From assembly GCA_016125505.1 (NCBI GenBank), contig WGLP01000001.1:1-64000 (forward strand): 64,000 nucleotides of DNA, read 5' to 3'. Under the pieces are notes generated by a model. That model was given only the letters and a program-made list of their open reading frames with translations, was not told the origin of the DNA and ran no database searches. This stretch comes from Gammaproteobacteria bacterium. GTDB lineage: Bacteria; Pseudomonadota; Gammaproteobacteria; UBA6429; Thiohalophilaceae. The position numbers were made by a program, and so were the translations under genes. Below, piece by piece: positions 1 to 6,885 of this stretch (positions are counted from its first letter, which is position 1; each line of letters begins with the position of its first letter).

Positions 1-371
1 GTTTTTATTACTGCGCCAAGCGTCAGGCCGGCAAGAAACGCTGGTTACTTAAAATGGCGCTCTGCGGCAGCCCCCTGCCCTGGATAGCCGCGGAGTTGGG
101 CTGGGTCGTCGCGGAGTACGGTCGCCAGCCCTGGTCCATCGGTGAAGTGTTGCCGACCTTCCTGAGCACCTCGACGTTGCAGGCCGGCGATCTCTGGTTC
201 TCTCTGGCGGGCTTCATCGGTTTCTACTCGTTGTTACTGGTCGTGGAAATGTACCTGATGTTGCGTTTCGCGCGGCTTGGCCCGAGCAGCCTGCATACCG
301 GCCGTTATGACCTGGAAAAAGGCGGTGCCGCGGTGTTAAGCACTCAACCTCAAAAATCACTGGAACACTAG
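1..371 (+). CDS. cydA: Cytochrome bd ubiquinol oxidase subunit I, C-terminal fragment
   Basis: The gene is cut by the window start; only the last 122 or so residues are present, reading from base 3. The visible part holds the GWVVAEYGRQPW segment typical of the CydA C-terminus, then a final transmembrane helix (FYSLLLVVEMYLMLRFA). CydA is the quinol-oxidising, haem-bearing subunit of the high-affinity bd oxidase in the cytoplasmic membrane. It is followed 10 bp later by cydB, so the genes are co-transcribed. The promoter lies outside the window. Confidence 0.95.
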   Translation, partial: FYYCAKRQAGKKRWLLKMALCGSPLPWIAAELGWVVAEYGRQPWSIGEVLPTFLSTSTLQAGDLWFSLAGFIGFYSLLLVVEMYLMLRFARLGPSSLHTGRYDLEKGGAAVLSTQPQKSLEH

Positions 372-381
372 GAGACACGGC

Positions 382-1524
382 ATGATTCTCGATTATGAAA
401 CACTCAAACTCATTTGGTGGGTGCTGGTCGGCGTGCTGTTGATCGGTTTCGCCGTGACTGACGGCTTCGATATGGGCGTCGGCATGCTGTTGCCCTTTCT
501 CGGCAAGAACGATGACGAGCGCCGCGTGATCATCAACACCGTGGGACCGCACTGGGATGGCAATCAGGTCTGGTTCATCACCGCCGGTGGTGCCATCTTC
601 GCTGCCTGGCCAACGGTTTATGCGGCCGCCTTCTCGGGATTTTACATCGCGATGCTCCTGGTGTTGTTCGCGCTGTTCTTTCGGCCGGTCGGTTTTGATT
701 ACCGCAGCAAGATCGAACATCCCACCTGGCGCAAGACCTGGGACTGGGGTTTATTCGCGGGCGGCACGATACCGGCGGTGGTCTTTGGTGTCGCCTTCGG
801 TAATTTGCTCCAGGGTGTGCCATTCCAGTATGACGAGTTTTTACGTCCGACCTATACCGGTTCGTTTTGGGGATTGCTCAATCCGTTCGCCTTGCTGACC
901 GGCGTGGTCAGTGCGGCCATGCTGGCGATGCACGGTGCGCTGTGGTTGCAATTGCGCGCCGACACCATGGTGGCCAGGCGTGCACGTGTGGCGGTGCAAT
1001 GGGCTGCGCTCATACTCATAGCAAGCTTCGCCCTCGCCGGCGTTTGGGTCAGCAGTGGTATGCATGGCTACACCATCTTGAGTATGCCGCCGATGGATGC
1101 CTTACCGAATCCACTGGCGAAACACGTTGCTGTGGGTGAACATTCCTGGCTTGCCAACTATTCACTCTATCCCTGGATGATCATCGCACCGGTGCTGGGT
1201 TTTGGTGGCGCTGTTCTCACGATCCTGCTGTCGCGCGCGAATCGCCCCGGTTTGGGTTTTGTGACCAGCGGCCTGGCGATCAGCGGGGTGATCCTGACGG
1301 CGGGATTCTCGCTGTTTCCCTTCATCATGCCGTCGAGCAGTGCGCCAGGCTCCAGCCTGACCGTGTGGGATGCGCCGTCGAGCCTGCATACGCTTACCGT
1401 GATGTTCTGGGCGGCCGTGGTATTCGTGCCGATTATTCTGGCATACACGGTATGGACCTATCGCGCCATGTGGGGGCGCGTGACGGTGCAGCAGATCCAA
1501 GACAATACACATTCAGCATACTAG
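382..1524 (+). CDS. cydB: Cytochrome bd ubiquinol oxidase subunit II
   Basis: The 380-residue product has the usual length and hydrophobic profile of CydB, with the family's opening YETLKLIWW and the GFDMGVGMLLP segment near residues 28-38. CydB pairs with CydA to form the cyanide- and sulfide-tolerant terminal quinol oxidase. The start ATG at 382 follows an AGGAGA-type ribosome site. The gene is second in the cydA-cydB-cydX-ybgE operon; cydX starts 16 bp after its stop. Confidence 0.97.
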   Translation: MILDYETLKLIWWVLVGVLLIGFAVTDGFDMGVGMLLPFLGKNDDERRVIINTVGPHWDGNQVWFITAGGAIFAAWPTVYAAAFSGFYIAMLLVLFALFFRPVGFDYRSKIEHPTWRKTWDWGLFAGGTIPAVVFGVAFGNLLQGVPFQYDEFLRPTYTGSFWGLLNPFALLTGVVSAAMLAMHGALWLQLRADTMVARRARVAVQWAALILIASFALAGVWVSSGMHGYTILSMPPMDALPNPLAKHVAVGEHSWLANYSLYPWMIIAPVLGFGGAVLTILLSRANRPGLGFVTSGLAISGVILTAGFSLFPFIMPSSSAPGSSLTVWDAPSSLHTLTVMFWAAVVFVPIILAYTVWTYRAMWGRVTVQQIQDNTHSAY

Positions 1525-1540
1525 GAGAGGAGTACGAACA

Positions 1541-1663
1541 ATGTGGTACTTCGCATGGATATTAGGTGTTTTACTGGCAGTGGCCTTCGGTATTATCAAC
1601 GTGATGTGGCTTGAAGCAGAACAGTGCCTTGGCAGCGCCGACGATGAACAGCGCAGTGATTAA
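1541..1663 (+). CDS. cydX: Cytochrome bd small subunit CydX
   Basis: A 40-codon gene preceded by a strong GGAGAGGAG site. It begins MWYFAWILG, nearly the same as the start of E. coli CydX, continues as a single transmembrane helix and ends in an acidic tail (SADDEQRSD). CydX is a one-helix subunit needed for stable haem binding in the CydAB complex. The last 20 nt overlap the start of ybgE in another frame, which suggests translational coupling. Confidence 0.93.
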   Translation: MWYFAWILGVLLAVAFGIINVMWLEAEQCLGSADDEQRSD

Positions 1664-1931
1664 TTATCAACACGGCGCCGCGAGGCTGCTGTCACTCTTG
1701 ATCGCGATCACCACGTTTGTGGTGATCTTCGCGTGGCCGCAGTTGATGGTGCGTGCCGATGGCCAGGTGCAGCACAACGGGTTGATGTTTTTTATGTGGA
1801 GCATGGCTGCCGGTTTCGTGCATGGCGTGGGTTTTGTGCCGCGTAATCGTGTCGTACGCGTGTTGCTCGGCCCCCTTGTGGCCTGGTTGCTGCCCTTATT
1901 GATCATTGCGATCATGTACCTGACGAGATAA
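1644..1931 (+). CDS. ybgE: Cyd operon membrane protein, YbgE family
   Basis: About 95 residues with three hydrophobic segments and the family hallmark MWSMAAGFVHGVGF, which matches the HGVGF core of E. coli YbgE. The ATG at 1644 lies inside the end of cydX and is preferred to an in-frame TTG at 1611, because the extra residues are poorly conserved and the TTG has no good ribosome site. Known homologues sit at the end of cyd operons; their function is not established. Confidence 0.85.
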   Translation: MNSAVINYQHGAARLLSLLIAITTFVVIFAWPQLMVRADGQVQHNGLMFFMWSMAAGFVHGVGFVPRNRVVRVLLGPLVAWLLPLLIIAIMYLTR

Positions 1932-1940
1932 TTTATCTGC

Positions 1941-3086
1941 ATGAATACACTATCATCACAGCGCATCAGTATCATCGGTGCGGGCTTTGCCGCGCTGACG
2001 GCGGCGAAAGAATTACGCAAGCGCCTGCCCTCGGCCGACATCACCCTGATTGCGCCGGCGCCCGAGTTTATCTATTACCCCAGCCTCATCTGGGTCCCGA
2101 CAGGTCTGCGTAGTGGCGATGATCTGCGTTTTGACCTGAGGCCCTGGTTAACACAACACAAGCTGAATTTTCATGCGGGTCGAGTCACCGGGCTGGGTAA
2201 CGGAGGACGTACTGTTCTCACCGACTCGGGTGAAATACAGAATGACGCCCTGCTGATCGCCAGTGGCGGCCGTTTTATCAAAAAGCTTCCTGGTATCGAA
2301 CACACGCTGACAGTCTGCGAAGGCATCAGCGCGGCGCAAGCCATGCGTGAACGATTGCAGACGATGCAAGGCGGCACCATCGCCATTGGTTTCGGGACAA
2401 ACCCCAATGAACAGGGCGCGATGCGCGGCGGCCCCATGTTTGAATTGTTGTTTGGTATCGATGCCTGGTTGCGGCAACAAGGCCGCCGTAAGGCATTCGA
2501 GTTGGTGTTTTTCAACGCCGCAACGGAACCCGGTAAACGTCTGGGAGAGAAAGCGGTCAAGGGCATGCTGCAACAAATGGCGAGTCGTGAGATCACGACT
2601 CGTCTTGGCCATAAACCCCAAGGTTTTGAAACGGACGGTGTGTTGACGGACAAAGGTAAAATTCCGGCTGATCTGATCCTGTTTATGCCCGGCATGACCG
2701 GACCGGATTGGGCAGCGAATACAGGCTTCACATTGTCAGCCGGCGGTTTCTTTCAGGCGGATGCACAGTGTCGTGTCACAAATGCACAAGGCGTTTATGT
2801 CGCGGGTGATGCCGGCAGTTATCCCGGTCCTGACTGGTTACCGAAGCAGGCGCATCTCGCCGATCTGCAGGCGAAAGCGGCGGCACAGAATATCGTGGCC
2901 GAATTGCAAGGGCGCACGCCGGCAGCCCGCTTTACCCCCGAACTGATCTGCATCGTCGATACATTTAATAGCGGCATGCTGGTCTTTCGCAACGAAAGTC
3001 GCAGTCTCGTGCTGCCTCCGATGCGTATTTTCCACTGGGCCAAGCGCGTGTTTGAATGGCTTTACTTACGCTCCTTGCGTAAGTGA
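1941..3086 (+). CDS. FAD-dependent oxidoreductase, sulfide:quinone oxidoreductase-like
   Basis: The 381-residue flavoprotein has an N-terminal Rossmann motif (IIGAGFAALTA, residues 11-21), a second nucleotide segment near 147-165, the FAD-binding VYVAGDAG at about 286-292 and a C-terminal membrane-type helix (FHWAKRVFEWLYLRSL). This is the layout of SQR and flavocytochrome c sulfide dehydrogenases. Cysteines lie at about 126, 277 and 337 (LICIVDTFNSG). The second-Rossmann region (GTNPNEQGAMRGGP) lacks the cysteine that canonical SQRs carry there, so true sulfide oxidation is uncertain. It starts 9 bp after ybgE and may feed electrons to quinol for the bd oxidase. Confidence 0.7.
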   Translation: MNTLSSQRISIIGAGFAALTAAKELRKRLPSADITLIAPAPEFIYYPSLIWVPTGLRSGDDLRFDLRPWLTQHKLNFHAGRVTGLGNGGRTVLTDSGEIQNDALLIASGGRFIKKLPGIEHTLTVCEGISAAQAMRERLQTMQGGTIAIGFGTNPNEQGAMRGGPMFELLFGIDAWLRQQGRRKAFELVFFNAATEPGKRLGEKAVKGMLQQMASREITTRLGHKPQGFETDGVLTDKGKIPADLILFMPGMTGPDWAANTGFTLSAGGFFQADAQCRVTNAQGVYVAGDAGSYPGPDWLPKQAHLADLQAKAAAQNIVAELQGRTPAARFTPELICIVDTFNSGMLVFRNESRSLVLPPMRIFHWAKRVFEWLYLRSLRK

Positions 3087-3117
3087 TCTACCCGAAACAA
3101 ACGATAATCTTCATGTA

Positions 3118-3154
3118 ATAGGTGTCAGCTATCGTTTTTATCGCAACAATCGAT
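3118..3154 (+). promoter_or_regulatory. Candidate OxyR operator
   Basis: The bases read ATAG-N7-CTAT-N7-ATCG-N7-CGAT, against the OxyR tetramer consensus ATAG-N7-CTAT-N7-ATAG-N7-CTAT. The first two boxes are exact, the last two each match at two of four bases in mirrored positions, and the spacing is exact. It lies 85-121 bp upstream of a peroxiredoxin gene, the kind of gene OxyR activates. No oxyR gene is in the window. Confidence 0.6.
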
Positions 3155-3238
3155 TAGAACGTTATTCGTGTACTCAGTACAGTTGCTCCTAGACGCAGGT
3201 AAATATTTTTAAATTAACCAGTGAAATAGGAGAAGACA

Positions 3239-3892
3239 ATGTCTAGTGAGATTGAAAGTAGTAACTTCGCGATGCCGCGAATTAATGAGCCGGCGCCGGC
3301 CTTTGAAGCCAAGACCACGCACGGCATCAAGAAACTCTCGGATTACGCGGGTAAGTGGCTGGTGCTGTTTTCGCACCCCGCGGACTTTACCCCGGTGTGC
3401 ACCACTGAGTTCACAGCGTTTGCCAGGGCGTATCCGGAGTTTCAGAAACTGAATTGCGAGTTGATTGGTCTGTCCATTGACAGCTATTACTCGCACGTTG
3501 CCTGGGTGCGTAACATCAAGGAGAAATTTGGTATCGAGATCCCCTTCCCGATCATAGAGGATCTGAGCATGAAGGTGGCGCGTGCCTACGGCATGATCCA
3601 CCCGGGTGCAGCCGATACCTCCGCAGTACGTGCAACGTTTATTATCGATGACAAAGGGATTCTGCGGGCAATGGTCTACTACCCGATGACCAATGGTCGT
3701 TCGATTGCGGAATTCGTACGCCTTGTCTCTGCCTTGCAGACCTCGGATAAAAACAAGGTCGCCACGCCGGAAGGCTGGCAGCCGGGTGACAAGGTCATCG
3801 TGCCGCCCCCGGGTACTGCAGAAGCCGCCGAGAAACGCATGAATGAAGGGTACGAGTGCACTGACTGGTACTTCTGTAAGAAAGCGCTTTAA
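3239..3892 (+). CDS. Peroxiredoxin, Prx6-type with extra C-terminal cysteines
   Basis: The 217-residue protein reduces peroxides in the cytoplasm. The peroxidatic site PADFTPVC places Cys54 at the expected position. The C-terminal arm contains Cys207 and Cys213 in the tail ECTDWYFCKKAL, a CX5C pair as in archaeal Prx6 enzymes, so a disulfide relay is possible despite the usual 1-Cys label. A GGAGAAG ribosome site precedes the ATG. An OxyR-like operator lies upstream and a strong terminator follows 18 bp after the stop, so the gene is probably monocistronic. Confidence 0.93.
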   Translation: MSSEIESSNFAMPRINEPAPAFEAKTTHGIKKLSDYAGKWLVLFSHPADFTPVCTTEFTAFARAYPEFQKLNCELIGLSIDSYYSHVAWVRNIKEKFGIEIPFPIIEDLSMKVARAYGMIHPGAADTSAVRATFIIDDKGILRAMVYYPMTNGRSIAEFVRLVSALQTSDKNKVATPEGWQPGDKVIVPPPGTAEAAEKRMNEGYECTDWYFCKKAL

Positions 3893-3910
3893 TAGTTAAC
3901 TTAACCACAA

Positions 3911-3940
3911 AGACGGGCTGCTCTGCAGCCCGTCTTTTTT
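3911..3940 (+). terminator. Rho-independent terminator of the peroxiredoxin gene
   Basis: A perfect 11-bp stem (AGACGGGCTGC / GCAGCCCGTCT) with a 3-nt loop is followed directly by a T run. It separates the peroxiredoxin from the rhodanese gene. Confidence 0.93.
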
Positions 3941-3952
3941 CCGGAGAGGCGT

Positions 3953-4435
3953 ATGCAACGGGAAACCTACAAGTCCATGGTGGCGGCGCTGACGGCTGAG
4001 ACTCATGAGATTATGCCATGGGATCTCGAGCAACAACTTGCATCGAATACACCACCGTTGTTGCTGGATATACGCTGTCGTGATGAATATAACGACGCGC
4101 ACATCCAGGGTTCTCTCAACGTGCCGCGAGGCATTCTTGAAATTGCCGTGGATTACGGTTATGAGGAGACCGAGCCTGAACTGGTGGAGGCAAGAGACAA
4201 ATCAATTGTTGTGCTATGTCGCTCCGGAAATCGTAGTGTGCTCGCCGCGCATACGCTCAGAAGCATGGGCTATCAACATGTCGCGTCGCTGCGCACTGGT
4301 TTGCGCGGCTGGAACGATTATGAACAAGCTCTCTACAATGTCACTGGGCAACGTATGGATCCTGATCAGGTCGATGAGTTATTTTCCCCACCGCTTACAC
4401 CAGAGAAGCTTGGTCCGATAAGCGGTCATACCTGA
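3953..4435 (+). CDS. Rhodanese-domain protein
   Basis: 160 residues with a single rhodanese domain from about residue 25 to 125. The active-site loop CRSGNRS (about residues 85-91) has the cysteine that would carry persulfide, and LLLDIRCRDEYNDAHIQGSLNVP is the usual CH2A-type region. Such proteins transfer sulfane sulfur to acceptors such as cyanide, thiols or TusA-like carriers. GGAGAGG precedes the ATG at 3953. A terminator on each side suggests an independent unit. The physiological acceptor cannot be told from sequence. Confidence 0.88.
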   Translation: MQRETYKSMVAALTAETHEIMPWDLEQQLASNTPPLLLDIRCRDEYNDAHIQGSLNVPRGILEIAVDYGYEETEPELVEARDKSIVVLCRSGNRSVLAAHTLRSMGYQHVASLRTGLRGWNDYEQALYNVTGQRMDPDQVDELFSPPLTPEKLGPISGHT

Positions 4436-4456
4436 AGCCGAGGGCGGCGCTAATAC

Positions 4457-4489
4457 AAAAAGGACCCCTGTGGTCCTTTTTTGTTTTTA
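4457..4489 (+). terminator. Rho-independent terminator after the rhodanese gene
   Basis: AAAAAGGACC pairs with GGTCCTTTTT around a short loop (CCTGT), followed by a further T-rich stretch. It lies 20 bp after the rhodanese stop codon. Confidence 0.88.
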
Positions 4490-4512
4490 ATGAATCACAT
4501 TTATCCAATATG

Positions 4513-4526
4513 TTGATATATATCAA
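4513..4526 (+). promoter_or_regulatory. Candidate FNR/ANR box
   Basis: The 14 bases TTGAT-ATAT-ATCAA are a perfect match to the FNR consensus TTGAT-N4-ATCAA. A possible -10 (TAGACT, 4548-4553) would put transcription start near 4560, so the box would be centred near -41.5, the class II activator position. It lies about 105 bp upstream of the ABC transporter binding-protein gene. The match is seen; regulation is inferred. Confidence 0.6.
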
Positions 4527-4629
4527 AACTCCAGCCATTGCGCGCGATAGACTCTCAGGGTGTGGATAACTGCCACGGCGTTGTGCATATCACCATGCGG
4601 CCCAAAGGCTTATAAGAAGGAGAACATTC

Positions 4630-5628
4630 ATGAAATCGTTACTTGCTGCGTTCCTCGTCCTGTTTGCATCCACCAACGCGCTAGCCGCAGACAATGACCA
4701 GCTGGCCAAGGCTAAGGCCGAAGGCAAGGTCGCCTACTATGCCAACATCACCGCCGTCGAGCCGATTATGCAGGCATTCACCGACGATACCGGCATCAAG
4801 GCGGAGTACACCCGCATCTCGACCACGAAATTCGTGGCCACGGCCATCACCGAATTCGAGGCCGGCAAATTCATGGCCGACGTGGTCCAGGGTCCGCTGC
4901 CGGTGCTGGAGATCCTTAAGGAAAAAGGCATGCTGGCGCCATACAGCTCGCCGGCCGCCGCTCACTATCCGGAGTGGACACATAAGGACAAATACATCCA
5001 GCTCTTCGGCATCGAGTATGTCGGCCTGATCTACAACAAGGACCTGGTGAAACCGGCGGATGTGCCGAAGCGCTACCAGGACCTGACCGATCCCAAGTGG
5101 AAGAACAAGATCGTGATGGCCAACCCGGCCAATCATGCCACGACCATCAGCTGGCTCATCGGCCTGAAGGAAAACGTCTTCAAGAACGACGCCGAATGGA
5201 TGAAGTTCGTGAAAGGACTGGCCGCCAACAAACCGATGTTCGTCAAATCCTTTGGGCCGACCCCGGCGCCGATCGAGAGCGGCGAGAAGCTGATCGGCAT
5301 CTCCATGCCCAAGTACATCATCACCAAGGCCCCCGCCCCACTCGACTGGGCTCACCTGTCACAACCATTGATGGGTACGCCCCGTGCCATCGGCATCAGC
5401 GTCAAGGCCCCGCATCCCGCCGCGGCCCGGGAGTTTGTCGACTACTGGTTGTCGAAGAAGGCCATGAGCCTGCTGGCGGACAAGGTTGGTGAGTACGTTG
5501 CGACACCAGGCGTCTTCCCGCCCATCGAAGGCATGGATAAGGCCAAGGTCATCCCGATCCGAGAGTTATCGGATGAAGAGATCAAGAAGTGGGGTGCTGA
5601 GTTCAAGAAGATTTTCGACGTTCAGTAA
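4630..5628 (+). CDS. ABC transporter periplasmic binding protein, ferric-iron/AEP class
   Basis: The 332-residue protein begins with a signal peptide (LLAAFLVLFASTNALA, cleavage near residue 20) and has the layout of family-1 extracellular solute-binding proteins such as FbpA/FutA. It would deliver substrate in the periplasm to the permease and ATPase encoded downstream. The paired tyrosines that bind iron in many FbpA proteins are not clear here, so iron is only the most likely substrate; phosphonate-type compounds are an alternative. AGAAGGAG precedes the ATG. The three-gene block looks richer in GC, with stronger G/C preference at third codon positions, than its neighbours. Confidence 0.8.
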   Translation: MKSLLAAFLVLFASTNALAADNDQLAKAKAEGKVAYYANITAVEPIMQAFTDDTGIKAEYTRISTTKFVATAITEFEAGKFMADVVQGPLPVLEILKEKGMLAPYSSPAAAHYPEWTHKDKYIQLFGIEYVGLIYNKDLVKPADVPKRYQDLTDPKWKNKIVMANPANHATTISWLIGLKENVFKNDAEWMKFVKGLAANKPMFVKSFGPTPAPIESGEKLIGISMPKYIITKAPAPLDWAHLSQPLMGTPRAIGISVKAPHPAAAREFVDYWLSKKAMSLLADKVGEYVATPGVFPPIEGMDKAKVIPIRELSDEEIKKWGAEFKKIFDVQ

Positions 5629-5655
5629 CGATGCCGTTTCCAGGCCATTGCCCGG

Positions 5656-5678
5656 CGTCCGGAGCGAATCGCCGGACG
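5656..5678 (+). other. Intergenic hairpin between binding protein and ATPase genes
   Basis: CGTCCGG pairs with CCGGACG around a 9-nt loop, with no T run. A hairpin after the binding-protein gene of an ABC operon often stabilises the upstream message or lowers downstream expression. Here that is inference from position. Confidence 0.5.
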
Positions 5679-5790
5679 GCGCCTCGCCCGGTGCGTGCTG
5701 ACCGCGCGTTGCCGTTTCACCGCGCTGCCAGCTTCAGCGAAGGCCGGTGCTTCATGTCCCTACCGACTTAACAGCGCACGGATACGCATC

Positions 5791-6873
5791 ATGGAAATCC
5801 GCATACAGGGCGTCAGCAAAGCCTATGTTTCAGGTGGCAATCTCATCAAGGCACTGGACAACGTCGACCTGATCATCCCCGCCAACCATATCTTCACCCT
5901 GCTGGGACCAAGTGGTTGCGGCAAGACCACGTTGCTGCGCTGCATCGTCGGCCTGGAGACGCCGGACGTCGGCGAGATCAGCATCGGCGGCGAGGTGGTG
6001 TGGTCGAAGCAGAAAAACATTTCCATCCCCACCGAGAAGCGCGGGCTCGGTATGGTGTTCCAGACCTACGCCATCTGGCCGCACATGAACGTCTTCGACA
6101 ACGTCGCCTACCCGCTCCAGATACGCGGACTCTCCAAGGCCGAGATCCGCCAGCGAGTGGCAAAGACCCTGGACTTTGTGCATCTCGCCGGTTTTGAAAA
6201 ACGCCCCGCGACCAAACTATCCGGCGGTCAGCAGCAACGCGTTGCGCTCGCGCGTGCGCTGGTGGCCGAGCCCAAGGTCATCCTGTTCGACGAGCCGCTG
6301 AGCAACCTCGACGCCAAACTGCGCGAGGAGACCCGCAAGGAACTGCGAACCTTCCTGACGGAGTTAAAAATCACTGCCGTGTATGTAACGCACGATCGCG
6401 TCGAGGCGCTGGCGCTGTCGGACACCATTGCGATCATGCGCGAAGGCCGGATCATCGAACTAGGTGACCCGAAGAAGATCTATTTCGACGCCCAGCACCG
6501 TTTCGTCGCGGATTTCATCGGGCGCGCCAATCTGATCAAGGCTACTGTGCGTTCGCAGGAAGGCGAGCACACCGTTGTGGATTGCGCGCTTGGGGCCATC
6601 ACCTGCGCGCAGCATGACGCACCTGTGGGCAGTGAAGTCACGTTGTGTATTCGGCCGGAGTTCATCCAACTCGCCAAGGGTGCGGCCGGCGGCACCAACG
6701 TGGTCAACGGCCGCATTGATTCGCTAATCTTTGTCGGCGAGGCCTACGAGACCGAGATCCGCGTCGGTGAGGAGCTACTGCTTGCCAAGATCGAGCCGGA
6801 CGCCAACCTTGCAGTGGGCAGCGAGGTCAGCTTTACACTCGACCCGGCCCACTGCCTGTTGTTATCCATCTAA
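5791..6873 (+). CDS. ABC transporter ATP-binding protein, FbpC/PotA class
   Basis: The 360-residue ATPase has Walker A (GPSGCGKTT), Q-loop (MVFQTYAIWPHM), signature LSGGQQQR, Walker B (VILFDEP) and the H-loop (VTHDR), followed by a C-terminal TOBE-type regulatory domain. It powers the importer formed with the flanking genes. The open frame extends upstream to 5695, but homology starts with MEIRIQGVSKAY at 5791, so that ATG is chosen. The permease starts 12 bp after its stop. Confidence 0.9.
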   Translation: MEIRIQGVSKAYVSGGNLIKALDNVDLIIPANHIFTLLGPSGCGKTTLLRCIVGLETPDVGEISIGGEVVWSKQKNISIPTEKRGLGMVFQTYAIWPHMNVFDNVAYPLQIRGLSKAEIRQRVAKTLDFVHLAGFEKRPATKLSGGQQQRVALARALVAEPKVILFDEPLSNLDAKLREETRKELRTFLTELKITAVYVTHDRVEALALSDTIAIMREGRIIELGDPKKIYFDAQHRFVADFIGRANLIKATVRSQEGEHTVVDCALGAITCAQHDAPVGSEVTLCIRPEFIQLAKGAAGGTNVVNGRIDSLIFVGEAYETEIRVGEELLLAKIEPDANLAVGSEVSFTLDPAHCLLLSI

Positions 6874-6885
6874 GGCGAGCGGGCC

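Noticed and set aside
3065-3083. CTTACGC/GCGTAAG hairpin at the end of the SQR-like gene
   Set aside because: It lies within the coding end and has no T run; it may be chance.
4681-5355. 224-codon minus-strand open frame
   Set aside because: It is antisense to the ABC binding-protein gene with no recognisable motif.
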